DNA of 18,690 nucleotides from Gammaproteobacteria bacterium UBA2965 (GCA_002348385.1 DEBD01000026.1:1-18690), one strand, 5' to 3'; positions 1 through 7,317 are shown, counted from the first letter of the stretch. Program-made: numbers and translations. The notes: generated by a model not told the origin, from the letters alone.

Positions 1-106
1 CGGTCTTTTCGGCAAAGATCACGGCATCACTACCCACATTGCGTACATCCACGATTCGATATTGCTCGTCGGCCAACGAGAAGCACTGCCCAACCAAATC
101 TTGCAT
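1..106 (-). CDS. N-terminal fragment of an unknown protein, cut by the window edge
   Basis: The reverse strand from an ATG at 106 reads 35 codons without a stop to the window edge. The peptide begins MQDLVGQCFSLADEQYR and has a balanced, soluble-protein composition. A weak purine-rich TAGG precedes the ATG. It lies 132 bases downstream of the selenoprotein gene on the same strand, with an AT-rich stretch between, so it may have its own promoter. I do not recognise the family. An overlapping frame giving a Val-rich peptide was judged less protein-like. Confidence 0.5.
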   Translation of the reverse strand, partial: MQDLVGQCFSLADEQYRIVDVRNVGSDAVIFAEKT

Positions 107-186
107 GGCGACCTACCACTAGCACTACAACGACCAGCAGCATACCCAATGTCACTCGCCGGGCTGTGAGGCGTTGTAACCGGTAT

Positions 187-234
187 CCATTATTTTATTT
201 ATTTATATAAATCAGTTATTTATTTTATTTTATT
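187..234. other. AT-rich island with a 12-bp palindrome
   Basis: About 48 bases made almost only of A and T, in a GC-rich neighbourhood, between the end of the selenoprotein gene and the next gene on the minus strand. It includes the perfect palindrome ATTTATATAAAT at 199-210. It may serve as a promoter or UP-element region for the truncated downstream gene, or as a protein-binding spacer. No clear terminator hairpin was seen here. Confidence 0.5.
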
Positions 235-238
235 GAAG

Positions 239-772
239 CTATTTATCGGTTGGGCAGAGCTTCGGCTCCAGATCCAGCACCTTGAGCAGGCGCCCGAAGC
301 CGATGTATTGCCCGATCATCATGCCCAGCTCAAGGATTTCAGGATCCTCGAACTCCTCGGCAAGCGTCGCGAAGAACTCATCGTCAATACCATGGTGATC
401 CAAGGCCATTCGCTCGGCGTATTCAATGGCCAACCGCTCGCGGCGGCTAAACTCGTTGTCCGGGGTGTCCAACTGGCCGATTTTCGCTTCCGTCAGTCCG
501 TTTTCCATCGCCGATGGAAAGCGTGCGTTAAGTCACGTAAAGCAATCGTTCAGACGCGCGATCTTCAACCGCACCAGCTCTTTGAGCTGGGGTTCCACAC
601 ACCCTCCGTCATGGTTGGGGCCGTAGAATTTAAAGTACGCCTCGAACAACTCCGGCAGGTGCGCGGTGGCGCGCATGACCGATGCATCGGCTCCTGAGGC
701 CTCCGTGGCCAGTACCGCTTCAAGTTGCCGCTCGGGCAGCTCCTCATCTGTCAGCAGACGAATTCTCGACAT
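239..772 (-). CDS. Carboxymuconolactone decarboxylase/AhpD-like selenoprotein with in-frame TGA (Sec80)
   Basis: Read through one TGA (533-535), this is a 177-residue protein of the carboxymuconolactone decarboxylase family. These are small all-helical proteins that include the peroxidase partner AhpD, whose CxxC pair does redox chemistry. Residues 61-79 lead to ARLNDCFT, then TGA, then LNARFPSAMENGLTEAKI in the same frame. That is the usual family context around the second cysteine, so the motif reads C77-F-T-Sec80. Codons on both sides are family-like, and no frameshift is needed. A perfect hairpin with a GGC loop starts 12 bases after TGA, as expected for a bacterial SECIS element. The ATG at 772 has AGGGG upstream. 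The gene lies 32 bases after the phosphotransferase gene and probably belongs to the thiolase operon. SelA, SelB, SelC and SelD are not in the window. The alternative is a pseudogene with a nonsense mutation, which I consider less likely. Confidence 0.82.
502..520 (-). promoter_or_regulatory. Candidate bacterial SECIS hairpin
   Basis: On the coding (minus) strand the sequence after TGA is 12 bases, then TTTCCATC, loop GGC, then GATGGAAA: an uninterrupted 8-bp stem with a 3-base loop. Published bacterial SECIS models need an apical loop about 16-37 bases after UGA with a G in its first two positions. Here the loop starts 20 bases after UGA and begins with GG. The hairpin lies inside the coding sequence, as bacterial SECIS elements do. 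Confidence 0.75.
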
Positions 773-804
773 CTCCGTTCCCCTACAAAATCCGCCTGCA
801 CATG

Positions 805-1869
805 CTACCCGAAAAGCGCCATGGCCTGGTCGGCCAGAATCGGCATGCGTTCTGGCATGGCGGCAAATCGCTCGTCCTGAGTCTGGCCACGTTTGTAGCG
901 AATATAGATCTGCTGCAGCACCACAACGGTCTTCCACAAGGCAAATGCCTCAAACCACCAGGCGTCCTCGCCACTCAGCCCGGTGACGGCACAGTAGCGC
1001 TCGACAACTTCGGATCGACTGGGAAAGGGATCCGTTGCCCCCGCAGCCTGCACCGCGCGGGGTTCCGGGTCACCCGGCTCCGGCCAATAGCCCAGCAAGG
1101 TGCCCAGATCGATGAGCGGGTCGCCCAGGGTGGCCATGTCCCAGTCGAATACCGAGGTGACCTGGTCCGGGTCACCGACCTGAAACTGACAGTTGTCGAG
1201 TTTCGGATCGTTGTGCACGATGCTGACCCGTTGCGGTCGGGGTATCCCAGCCGCCAGCCGGCGGTGCAACTCATCCACCACCGGCAACTCGCGATCCTTG
1301 GCAAGCTCCCAGCGCTGATACCAACCCTTTACCTGTCGTTCGACAAATCCGTCCGGGCGCCCCAGATCCCCGAGCCCCACTGCTTCGGGGTCCACATTGT
1401 GCAGCTCCCCAAGAGCGTCCACCAAGGCAAAACTGGTGCGTCGCGCCAGGCCTTCGTGGGCAAGCATCTCGGCAGGGAAAAGATCTCGAATCACCACGCC
1501 CGCACGGCGTTCGCTAACAATGAAGGTGGCGCCGATGACGTCCTCGTCTTCGCACAGCAGATAACAACGCGGCGCTTTCGGATACGCGCGATACAGGCGA
1601 GATAGCACCTTGTGCTCGCGCTTCATGTCGTGGGCCCCCGGTGCCACGGGTCCCAATGGGGGACGCCGCACCACGAACTCCTGGTCGGCTCCGAAGCGCA
1701 CCAGATAGGTCAGATTAGCGCTTCCCCCGGGAAACTGCAGAACCTCCATGGCTGTGTCGGAAACATCCAGGTGGCGGCGCAGGTAGCGTTCCAAACGGGG
1801 CCAATCCATCTCCTCGTCGGCGCGTACCGGTGCGGTCTCCAGCAAAGCGTCCACACCTGAACTAGCCAA
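805..1869 (-). CDS. Phosphotransferase family protein (APH/ACAD10-type kinase fold)
   Basis: A 354-residue aminoglycoside-phosphotransferase-fold protein of the subgroup found beside fatty-acid oxidation genes and fused to acyl-CoA dehydrogenase in ACAD10/11. In that subgroup it is thought to phosphorylate hydroxylated acyl substrates. Visible signatures are the glycine-rich GGSANLTYLVR near residue 48, the catalytic loop HNDPKLDN at 219-226, and the metal-binding FDWDMATLGDP at 241-251. The reading frame opens with TTG at 1869, with no strong ribosome site, so the true start could be a little downstream, for example the GTG at 1854. It follows the thiolase by 9 bases and is followed 32 bases later by the selenoprotein gene. 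The substrate is unknown. Confidence 0.88.
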   Translation of the reverse strand: MASSGVDALLETAPVRADEEMDWPRLERYLRRHLDVSDTAMEVLQFPGGSANLTYLVRFGADQEFVVRRPPLGPVAPGAHDMKREHKVLSRLYRAYPKAPRCYLLCEDEDVIGATFIVSERRAGVVIRDLFPAEMLAHEGLARRTSFALVDALGELHNVDPEAVGLGDLGRPDGFVERQVKGWYQRWELAKDRELPVVDELHRRLAAGIPRPQRVSIVHNDPKLDNCQFQVGDPDQVTSVFDWDMATLGDPLIDLGTLLGYWPEPGDPEPRAVQAAGATDPFPSRSEVVERYCAVTGLSGEDAWWFEAFALWKTVVVLQQIYIRYKRGQTQDERFAAMPERMPILADQAMALFG

Positions 1870-1878
1870 GCGAGCCGC

Positions 1879-3063
1879 TCAAGCTACCCGCTGAATCAGC
1901 GTTCCAGTGCCCAGACCACCGCCGCAGCACATGCTGATCAGGGCGTAGTCGCCTTCGCTACGCGCCAGCTCGTGCACGGCCTTGGTAATCAGAAAGCACC
2001 CGGTGGCTCCCAGCGGATGCCCTAAGGAAATTGCGCCTCCGTTGGGGTTCACCCGGGCCATGTCCGCGCCCACGGTCTTAGCCCAGGAGAGCACCACCGA
2101 TGCAAACGCTTCGTTGACCTCGAACACGTCCACATCGTCGATGCTCAAGCCCGCATTGGCGAGCAGCTTCTCGGTGGCCGGAATGGGCCCTTCCAGCATC
2201 AGTACCGGATCGCACCCAACCAGCGCCGTCTCTACCACGCGCGCCATGGGCGACAACCCGAGACTGGCCGCTTTCTCCGCACTCATGAGCAGCACGGCAG
2301 CCCCGCCATCGGCAATCTGTGATGACGTTCCCGCCGTGTGCACACCGTCTTCGCGGGCGACGGGCTTAAGCTCCGCTAGCGCGTCCAAGCTCGTATCGCG
2401 GGGAATCTCATCCGAGGCAAATACCACGGTATCGTCTGTACGCTTGCCTTCATCGTCAAACACCGGCACTTCCAGAGGTACGATCTGAGATTCGAAGTGC
2501 CCCCCTGCGACCGCCTTGGCCGCACGCAGTTGGGACTCGAGTCCGAATGCGTCCGTGTCTTTACGGGTGATCTGATACTTCTCCGCCATGCGTTCGGCGC
2601 CTTCAAACTGGCTGGTGAATTCATAGTGGCCGAAGTAGCTCCTCGCTACGGGTTTTCCCAGCGAGGGCTCCAGGCCCACCGAATCGGATCCGATAGGCAG
2701 CCGGGTCATATTTTCTGCGCCACACGCCACCACCGCCTCGGCCATGCCCGAGGCGATCAGACTGGTAGCCAGGGTCACCGCTTCCTGAGACGACCCGCAC
2801 TGGGAATCGATGGTGATACAAGGCGTTTCCTCTGCCCCACCATGGGCAAGCCACGCCGTGCGCGTGACGTTCATCCCCTGGGCACCCAACTTGTTGATGC
2901 ACCCACCCACCACTTGATCCACCTGGCTGGACTCCACGCCGTTGCGCTCCAGCAGCTGCATCAGCACGGGACCAAGCACATCTGTGGGATGTACCCAACC
3001 CAAAGCACCTTTCTTGCGCCCAACCGCGGATCGCACCGCATCCACTATCACCACCTGCTGCAT
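1879..3063 (-). CDS. Thiolase family protein (acetyl-CoA C-acyltransferase), copy 1
   Basis: A 394-residue thiolase catalysing CoA-dependent cleavage of 3-ketoacyl-CoA, or the reverse condensation. The nucleophile is Cys89 in DSQCGSS. The NEAF motif, His349 in GHPLGATG and Cys380 in CCGGGLGTG complete the active site. Length is normal for the family. The ATG at 3063 is preceded by a run of six Gs. It heads a minus-strand operon with the phosphotransferase and the selenoprotein, which suggests breakdown of a branched, aromatic or steroid-like acyl-CoA. The chain specificity cannot be read from sequence. It is a close paralogue of the thiolase at 16587-17753. Confidence 0.93.
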   Translation of the reverse strand: MQQVVIVDAVRSAVGRKKGALGWVHPTDVLGPVLMQLLERNGVESSQVDQVVGGCINKLGAQGMNVTRTAWLAHGGAEETPCITIDSQCGSSQEAVTLATSLIASGMAEAVVACGAENMTRLPIGSDSVGLEPSLGKPVARSYFGHYEFTSQFEGAERMAEKYQITRKDTDAFGLESQLRAAKAVAGGHFESQIVPLEVPVFDDEGKRTDDTVVFASDEIPRDTSLDALAELKPVAREDGVHTAGTSSQIADGGAAVLLMSAEKAASLGLSPMARVVETALVGCDPVLMLEGPIPATEKLLANAGLSIDDVDVFEVNEAFASVVLSWAKTVGADMARVNPNGGAISLGHPLGATGCFLITKAVHELARSEGDYALISMCCGGGLGTGTLIQRVA

Positions 3064-3225
3064 TAGAGCCCCCCATTGTGTAAAGAATTCGGCCTATAGT
3101 AGCCAAACGCTTGCCCCACCGATCATCCAACCGCGGGCAACCGGACTAGCTTAGCCATTTCCACAACGCATTGCGACGCGCCGCCTGGCGCTAACAGAAA
3201 GGCATTAGATCATCGCGGTAACTTG
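3064..3225. other. Intergenic region upstream of the thiolase operon
   Basis: This stretch must contain the promoter of the minus-strand thiolase operon. A TACTAT sequence on the minus strand, about 35 bases before the ATG, could be a -10 element, but no convincing -35 partner was seen. No protein-like reading frame was found here. Confidence 0.3.
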
Positions 3226-3254
3226 TTGATTCTTCAGGATCGGGCTGTTAGATT
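3226..3254 (+). promoter_or_regulatory. Sigma70-type promoter for a candidate small RNA
   Basis: TTGATT at 3226-3231 and TAGATT at 3249-3254 are separated by exactly 17 bases, with four of six consensus matches each. Transcription would start near 3261. The next downstream feature is not a gene but an intrinsic terminator about 115 bases away. Confidence 0.45.
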
Positions 3255-3260
3255 AGCGCC

Positions 3261-3400
3261 TGGTTTTTGTGCCCTGCCGAGAATACGAGGATCAGCCGGG
3301 TTGACCGGCCTGGGGGAAGGGGCCACGAACACAGTACTCCCGAACAACAATAATAAGCATCGGGATGTTTAAGGCCGCCTTCGGGCGGCTTTGTTTTTTT
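3261..3400 (+). ncRNA. Candidate Hfq-type small RNA
   Basis: A unit of about 140 bases bounded by a promoter-like pair (3226-3254) and a strong intrinsic terminator (3374-3400), with no convincing coding frame. It carries AAC-AAC-AAT-AAT-AAG at 3343-3357. This is five consecutive AAN triplets, the type of A-rich repeat bound by the distal face of Hfq and, in pseudomonads, by Hfq with Crc. An A-rich repeat followed by a terminator with a long U tract is typical of Hfq-dependent small RNAs. It could instead be the leftover leader of a deleted gene. I do not recognise it as a known RNA family. Confidence 0.4.
3374..3400 (+). terminator. Intrinsic terminator (plus strand)
   Basis: GCCGCC, loop TTCG, GGCGGC, then TTTGTTTTTTT. 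A perfect 6-bp GC stem with a UUCG-type loop and a long U tract. It ends the candidate small RNA. Confidence 0.85.
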
Positions 3401-3460
3401 GTGTGGACCCAGGTGCCCGAACCTGCAGTTGCCACTAACCGCACCAAGAGTCGCTTATCA

Positions 3461-3489
3461 GAAAAAGAAAACCCCGCCGAAGCGGGGTT
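3461..3489 (-). terminator. Intrinsic terminator (minus strand)
   Basis: On the minus strand AACCCCGC, loop TTCG, GCGGGGTT is followed by TTTCTTTTTC. It is an 8-bp perfect stem with a U-rich tail. No coding gene ends here, so it implies a non-coding transcript arriving from higher coordinates. It faces the plus-strand terminator at 3374-3400. Confidence 0.8.
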
Positions 3490-3990
3490 CCCGTATGCCA
3501 TTTCCCCGAAGGGACCTGACCCGGGAAGTGACCCGAGGTTTGATCATGCGATCCATCCAAGGTCCATCCCGATGATCACCGCTATGGCTTTCGCACCTTG
3601 CGGTGCTTGGCTCAAGCAGCGATCAGACTCTTGAGTCGTTATTTTCCGACGCCTTGCTACGTCGCCCCGACCTGTTGCGATCACGCCAGATCGTGGAGCG
3701 GGATCATTCCCTCCGTGGACTTTCTCCTCCCGACTCACCCTCCTTTCGGGGGATGCGACGAGGAAGCGTGTCCACCTCCGCATGATTTAGTTGTTCGCCA
3801 ACAACTGCCTCATGCTCGGGAATCTTCCCTTGAGCTGTCGGCGCCTCCGACAACCCTGGCCCCGGCAAGGGCCACACGGTATTCGGTTCCTCTCCTCTTC
3901 CCAGACTCGCCCCCGAGGGGGTTTGTCTGTTCTGGTTCGCCTTACCGCTTACCGTGGCAACCACTCTACCAACACTGCGGACGCACACCA
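3461..3990 (-). ncRNA. Candidate long structured RNA of unknown class
   Basis: About 500 bases with no plausible protein, ending in an intrinsic terminator and dense in perfect inverted repeats. Read on plus coordinates these include GCACC/GGTGC with a 4-base loop (3593-3606), CGACG/CGTCG (3647-3664), GTGGAC/GTCCAC enclosing 49 bases (3715-3775), a two-part 6+7 bp hairpin (3780-3815), TGTCGG/CCGACA (3836-3852), CAGAC/GTCTG enclosing CCCC/GGGG (3902-3929), and an enclosing GCCAC/GTGGC plus GGTA/TACC helix (3871-3958). A few short motifs resemble bacterial RNase P RNA in order (GGAGGAGAAAGTCC, GCAACAG, GCTGCTTGAGCC). The invariant ACAGAA/P4 partner is absent, so I do not call it rnpB. The 5' end is a guess; a TTGATC-17-TGTATT pair on the minus strand near 4080-4055 could be its promoter. 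Confidence 0.42.
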
Positions 3991-4010
3991 GTGAAAAGGC
4001 TGCAAGGCGC

Positions 4011-4052
4011 TGTGGATATGCTGTGAATCAACATGGCCAGTGCTGTGGACAA
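4011..4052. repeat. Three DnaA-box-like TGTGRA repeats
   Basis: TGTGGATAT (4011-4019), TGTGAATCA (4022-4030) and TGTGGACAA (4044-4052) share orientation, and each of the three is preceded by GC or C. Two differ from the consensus box TGTGGATAA at one position. Three near-matches in 42 bases is suggestive but weak. No replication gene lies nearby. Confidence 0.2.
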
Positions 4053-4130
4053 GCCGATGGCGAATACACAATACAGTGAGTAATGGATCAACAACCCTCT
4101 ACAACCCACTGATCTTAGAATCGTTTTCTC

Positions 4131-4352
4131 AGTTGCAGGAAATTCATACAGGGCGTATAGCCGTCGAAAGAAACTCGCACCGCTGGCAATGGGCGCCACA
4201 TCCAGCCCACCGTAGACCTGGGTCAATGGTTTGACCACCGTGACTGCAGACGCTTTGGCCGGGTTCGGCTGGCCGAGCTGCTGAGCCTTTTCCAGCACCT
4301 GGGTGGACTCGTCCGACAGGCCTAAGGCCACGAGAATATGTTGCTAAGGCAT
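4131..4352 (-). pseudogene. Decayed universal stress protein (UspA-like) gene, N-terminal remnant
   Basis: From an ATG at 4352 the minus strand reads M-P-stop-QHILVALGLSDES, then a helix ending GQPNPAKASAVTVV and a KPLTQVYGGLD segment. This matches the first strand, first helix and second strand of a UspA domain, which normally starts MxYxHILVALDLS. Codon 3 (expected Tyr) is TAG at 4344-4346. The conserved Asp of the ALDLS-type motif is Gly. After about 65 codons the similarity ends, so the rest of the roughly 145-residue domain, with its ATP-binding glycines, is missing. The end at 4131 is approximate. UspA proteins are ATP-binding stress proteins; this copy cannot be functional. Confidence 0.7.
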
Positions 4353-4515
4353 GGTCGTCTCCGTTAACCGACGCGGCCCAGGCTACGGAGCTTGGGATCC
4401 GCATTCTATTCGCCAACTCCCTTTTGCCTCCTTCGGATTTCCCTTACATCGCTCGGTAGTGAACATGCGAGGGTTGATGTAGCCTTGGCGTGGCGCCAAA
4501 TAAGACTTCTATTTC

Positions 4516-4845
4516 ATGGACCTAGAAGCAATCAGAGAGCAGCTCACCGAACGCGCAGCGGAGCTATCGGACCGCCAGGAGCGGGTGGCCCGGCATACGC
4601 GCCATCGGGAAGAGCCATTGCCCCAGGATTTCGCCGAGCAGGCGGTTGAGCTGGAAAATGGCGAAACCCTGGTCGCCATCGACCGCGAGCTCGCCCTAGA
4701 GCTGCAGCAGATCGAACGCGCCATCCGCCGCATCGACGCAGAACAATACTTCGACTGCACAGCGTGCGGCGAACCCATCGGCGAGGAGCGGCTGCAAGCC
4801 CTCCCCTACGCCAACAGCTGTATTTCCTGCGCTAGCAAAGAGTAG
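4516..4845 (+). CDS. TraR/DksA-family C4 zinc-finger protein
   Basis: A 109-residue protein with a helical coiled-coil N-terminal half and a C-terminal zinc finger with C81-x2-C84 and C102-x2-C105. This is the layout of short DksA/TraR proteins, which bind in the RNA polymerase secondary channel and adjust initiation. The full DksA tip motif DxxDxA is not present, so its effect on polymerase may differ from that of DksA. It stands alone, downstream of a gene-poor region and convergent with the stomatin operon. The bases before the ATG lack a strong ribosome site. Confidence 0.9.
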   Translation: MDLEAIREQLTERAAELSDRQERVARHTRHREEPLPQDFAEQAVELENGETLVAIDRELALELQQIERAIRRIDAEQYFDCTACGEPIGEERLQALPYANSCISCASKE

Positions 4846-4910
4846 CCGGCCACGCCCGGCGAGCGCGATACCCTTACGGAAAACGCTTGGGCTCGACCCA
4901 CCTCATGGGA

Positions 4911-5690
4911 TTATCCTGTCTCCTGGGTGCTTGAGCCGTCGCCAGGTTCAAGTATCCGGCCCAGATTCTCCATCACGTTCATGGGTAACGGGAAGACGAT
5001 GGTGGAGCTTTTGTCTCCAGCTATCTCCGTGAGGGTCTGCAGGTAGCGCAGCTGCATGGCCTCAGCTCGGGAGCTCAGCAGTTGAGCGGCCTCAACCAGC
5101 TTGGTCGCGGCCTGCTGCTCGCCTTCGGCGTGAATGACTTTAGCGCGCCGTTCCCGTTCCGCCTCGGCCTGGCGGGCAATCGCCCGGATCATGCTCTCGT
5201 CGATGTCCACGTGCTTGATCTCAACATTGGAAACCTTGATGCCCCACTGACCGGTCTGCTTATCGATGATCTCCTGCACGTCTTCGTTGAGCCGTTCCCG
5301 TTCGGCCAACAGCTCGTCCAGCTCGTGCTGGCCGAGAACGGAACGCAACGTGGTCTGCGAAAGCTGCCCGGTGGCCTCCATGAAGTTCTCTACGTTGATG
5401 ATGGCACGCTCGGGGTCGGTGACACGGAAATACAGCACCGCGTTTACCTTCACCGACACGTTATCGCGCGTAATGAGATCCTGGCTGGGGATGTCTAGCA
5501 CCACGGTGCGCAGATCCACACGCACCATCTGCTGAATTACAGGAATGATGATGATCAGCCCAGGGCCCTTCACCTTGTAGAAGCGCCCGAGCATGAACAC
5601 GACGCCCCGCTCGTACTCCCGCAGCACTCGGAGCGCGCTGATCAAAAGTCCAACGACAACGATCAGCACCACCACGGTAAAAATTTCCAT
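4911..5690 (-). CDS. Slipin/stomatin-like SPFH (Band 7) membrane protein
   Basis: A 259-residue SPFH-domain protein: an N-terminal membrane anchor (residues 1-20), then the Band 7 core including REYERGVVFMLGRF and GPGLIIIIPVIQ, then a long charged helix (about 165-205, ending RRAKVIHAEGEQQAA) for oligomerisation. Slipins form ring- or cage-like membrane assemblies and work with NfeD-type proteases, which in archaea cleave the stomatin tail. The gene starts 2 bases after the nfeD stop. Its GGAGG ribosome site lies in the end of nfeD, so the two are translationally coupled. Confidence 0.95.
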   Translation of the reverse strand: MEIFTVVVLIVVVGLLISALRVLREYERGVVFMLGRFYKVKGPGLIIIIPVIQQMVRVDLRTVVLDIPSQDLITRDNVSVKVNAVLYFRVTDPERAIINVENFMEATGQLSQTTLRSVLGQHELDELLAERERLNEDVQEIIDKQTGQWGIKVSNVEIKHVDIDESMIRAIARQAEAERERRAKVIHAEGEQQAATKLVEAAQLLSSRAEAMQLRYLQTLTEIAGDKSSTIVFPLPMNVMENLGRILEPGDGSSTQETG

Positions 5691-5692
5691 GC

Positions 5693-7063
5693 TCAGTCCT
5701 CCGGTTTCACAATGAGTGTCAGCCCGTCTATTCCCACCACGCGGACCTTTTCGCCTTTCTCTACGGGTTCCTCCGCACGCGCCTTCCAGTCTTCACCGAA
5801 CACGTGAACCCTGCCCAACCCGGAGAAATCCCCGAGGGCTTCCGCCTGCTCGCCTACCATGGACTCCTGGCCCGTGCGAACGCGGCCGTGCCGCGCGCGC
5901 ACGGCGGCTGCCAGGAGGAAGAACATGAAGCCGGCGCTAGTGGCCGCGAAAGCAGCCACCACGGTGAGCGGTATGTCGTAGCCAGGTGATTGTGTGTCGA
6001 TGAGAATCAGCGAGCCCACCACAAACGCGATCACGCCGGCGAACCCAAGCGCACCCATGGTAGGGGTAAACACTTCCGCTACCATCATCGCAATCCCCAC
6101 CACAATGAGCGCTAATCCCGCATAGTTGACGGGCAGCATCTGCAACCCGTAAGCCCCAAGCAGCAGGCTGACAAGCCCGATCACGGCGGGAAAAACCATG
6201 CCCGGATTGTAGAACTCGAGTATCAGTCCGTAGACGCCAAAGATCAGCAATCCGTAGGCAATGGTCGGATCGGTAATAATCTCCAAAAGCTCGTGCATCC
6301 AGTCGGTCTCGACTGTGATCAACTGAGCACCAGCAACATCCAGCGTGACGGTCCGGTGGGATAGTTCCACCTCGCGGCCATGAATCTGTTCCAGCAGCGA
6401 ATCCACATCCCCTGCAATCAGATCGATAACGTTCTGCTCCAGGGCCTGGGATGCTCGCAGATTGGCGCCTTCCCGAACGGTCTTTTCCGCCCACTCGATG
6501 TTACGGCCGCGCAGCTCAGCCAGGCCCTGGAGATAGGCCACCGCATCATTTACCACCTTGCGGGTCATGGCGTCACCCGGTGGCGGCGTGGGAGCGTCTG
6601 CATCGGGTCCCTCTTGCGACGGAGTCGGCAGCGCCGGGGTCGGCCCGCCGATAGAAACCGGTGTCGAGGAACCAAGGTTGGTAGCTGGCGCCATGGCGGC
6701 AACGTGGCTCGCGTACGCGATGTAGGTGCCGGCGCTGGCGGCACGCGCCCCGTCGGGGGCCACGAAGGTAATCACCGGAAGGTCGGCCCGCAGGATCGCC
6801 TTCACCAGCTCACGCATGGCCTTGTCCAACCCGCCCGGCGTGTCCATGCGCAGGATGAGCGCCTGCGCGCCAGCGTTGTGCGCATCGTCTATGGAGCGAA
6901 TGATCAGATCCGCGGTAGCGGGGCCCAACGCACCCCCGAGGTCAACCAGCCACACCTGGTTGCTTGAAGCTACCGGCGCCTCGTCGGCTCCTGCGCCAGG
7001 CGACAGCTGCTGCAGCCCAAGCACGAGCAGCAATAAACCCACGGTGGTGGTCCAGGGTCTCAT
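5693..7063 (-). CDS. NfeD-family ClpP-like membrane serine protease
   Basis: A 456-residue NfeD protein of the long type. A signal peptide (1-26) precedes a ClpP-class protease domain with the nucleophile Ser110 in AASAGTY and a probable general-base Lys169 in TRKVVND. Next come several membrane segments (about 265-395) and a soluble OB-fold tail ending the protein. A Pro-rich insert (about 141-164) lies between the catalytic residues. It is the partner of the stomatin-like protein encoded immediately downstream, and the pair acts in membrane quality control. The ATG at 7063 has no strong ribosome site. Confidence 0.93.
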   Translation of the reverse strand: MRPWTTTVGLLLLVLGLQQLSPGAGADEAPVASSNQVWLVDLGGALGPATADLIIRSIDDAHNAGAQALILRMDTPGGLDKAMRELVKAILRADLPVITFVAPDGARAASAGTYIAYASHVAAMAPATNLGSSTPVSIGGPTPALPTPSQEGPDADAPTPPPGDAMTRKVVNDAVAYLQGLAELRGRNIEWAEKTVREGANLRASQALEQNVIDLIAGDVDSLLEQIHGREVELSHRTVTLDVAGAQLITVETDWMHELLEIITDPTIAYGLLIFGVYGLILEFYNPGMVFPAVIGLVSLLLGAYGLQMLPVNYAGLALIVVGIAMMVAEVFTPTMGALGFAGVIAFVVGSLILIDTQSPGYDIPLTVVAAFAATSAGFMFFLLAAAVRARHGRVRTGQESMVGEQAEALGDFSGLGRVHVFGEDWKARAEEPVEKGEKVRVVGIDGLTLIVKPED

Positions 7064-7244
7064 GGCAGCAGATTGTACGCCTATTCCACGTCGCGATGCC
7101 GAACTGGACCACCCGTTCGCGCACGCTGTCGCTGATCTCCCAGGTGAGCTACTGCCTCATGTCCTGAACTGGCCACGAGGCGGCAAACGACATCTTGTCC
7201 AAGCCTACAGACCTGCTCAGGATTCCCTCCGATCAGGACTGCGT

Positions 7245-7250
7245 TATGAT
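7245..7250 (+). promoter_or_regulatory. Possible -10 element for the EthD operon
   Basis: TATGAT matches five of six consensus bases and lies 67 bases before the EthD start. The matching -35 is poor (TTCCCT with a 16-base spacer). Confidence 0.3.
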
Positions 7251-7317
7251 GACAGGCCGCAGTCAAGCGGTTCGGATTGGGGAGGGCTCCAGACCAGGGG
7301 CCTGATGGGGGAAGAAA

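Noticed and set aside
239..937. Reading the CMD-like gene as two ORFs joined by a frameshift, or as a plain pseudogene
   Set aside because: The two parts are in the same frame, separated only by one TGA. That TGA sits at the CxxC position and is followed by a SECIS-like hairpin.
682..1605. 307-codon open frame on the plus strand opposite the phosphotransferase
   Set aside because: Antisense shadow; the minus-strand protein has clear kinase motifs, and this frame resembles no family I know.
3461..3990. Annotating the structured minus-strand sequence as rnpB
   Set aside because: Several short motifs fit in order, but the universally conserved ACAGAA/P4 partner and the TAGATGAAT region are missing, and GAGGAAAGTCC is interrupted by an insertion.
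3598..4026. 142-codon open frame on the plus strand in the RNA-rich region
   Set aside because: Low-complexity Pro/Ser/Leu composition, no ribosome site and no family resemblance; it covers the inverted repeats of the candidate RNA.
4011..4052. Replication origin based on DnaA-box-like repeats
   Set aside because: Only three imperfect boxes, no AT-rich unwinding element beside them and no dnaA, dnaN or gidA-type neighbours.
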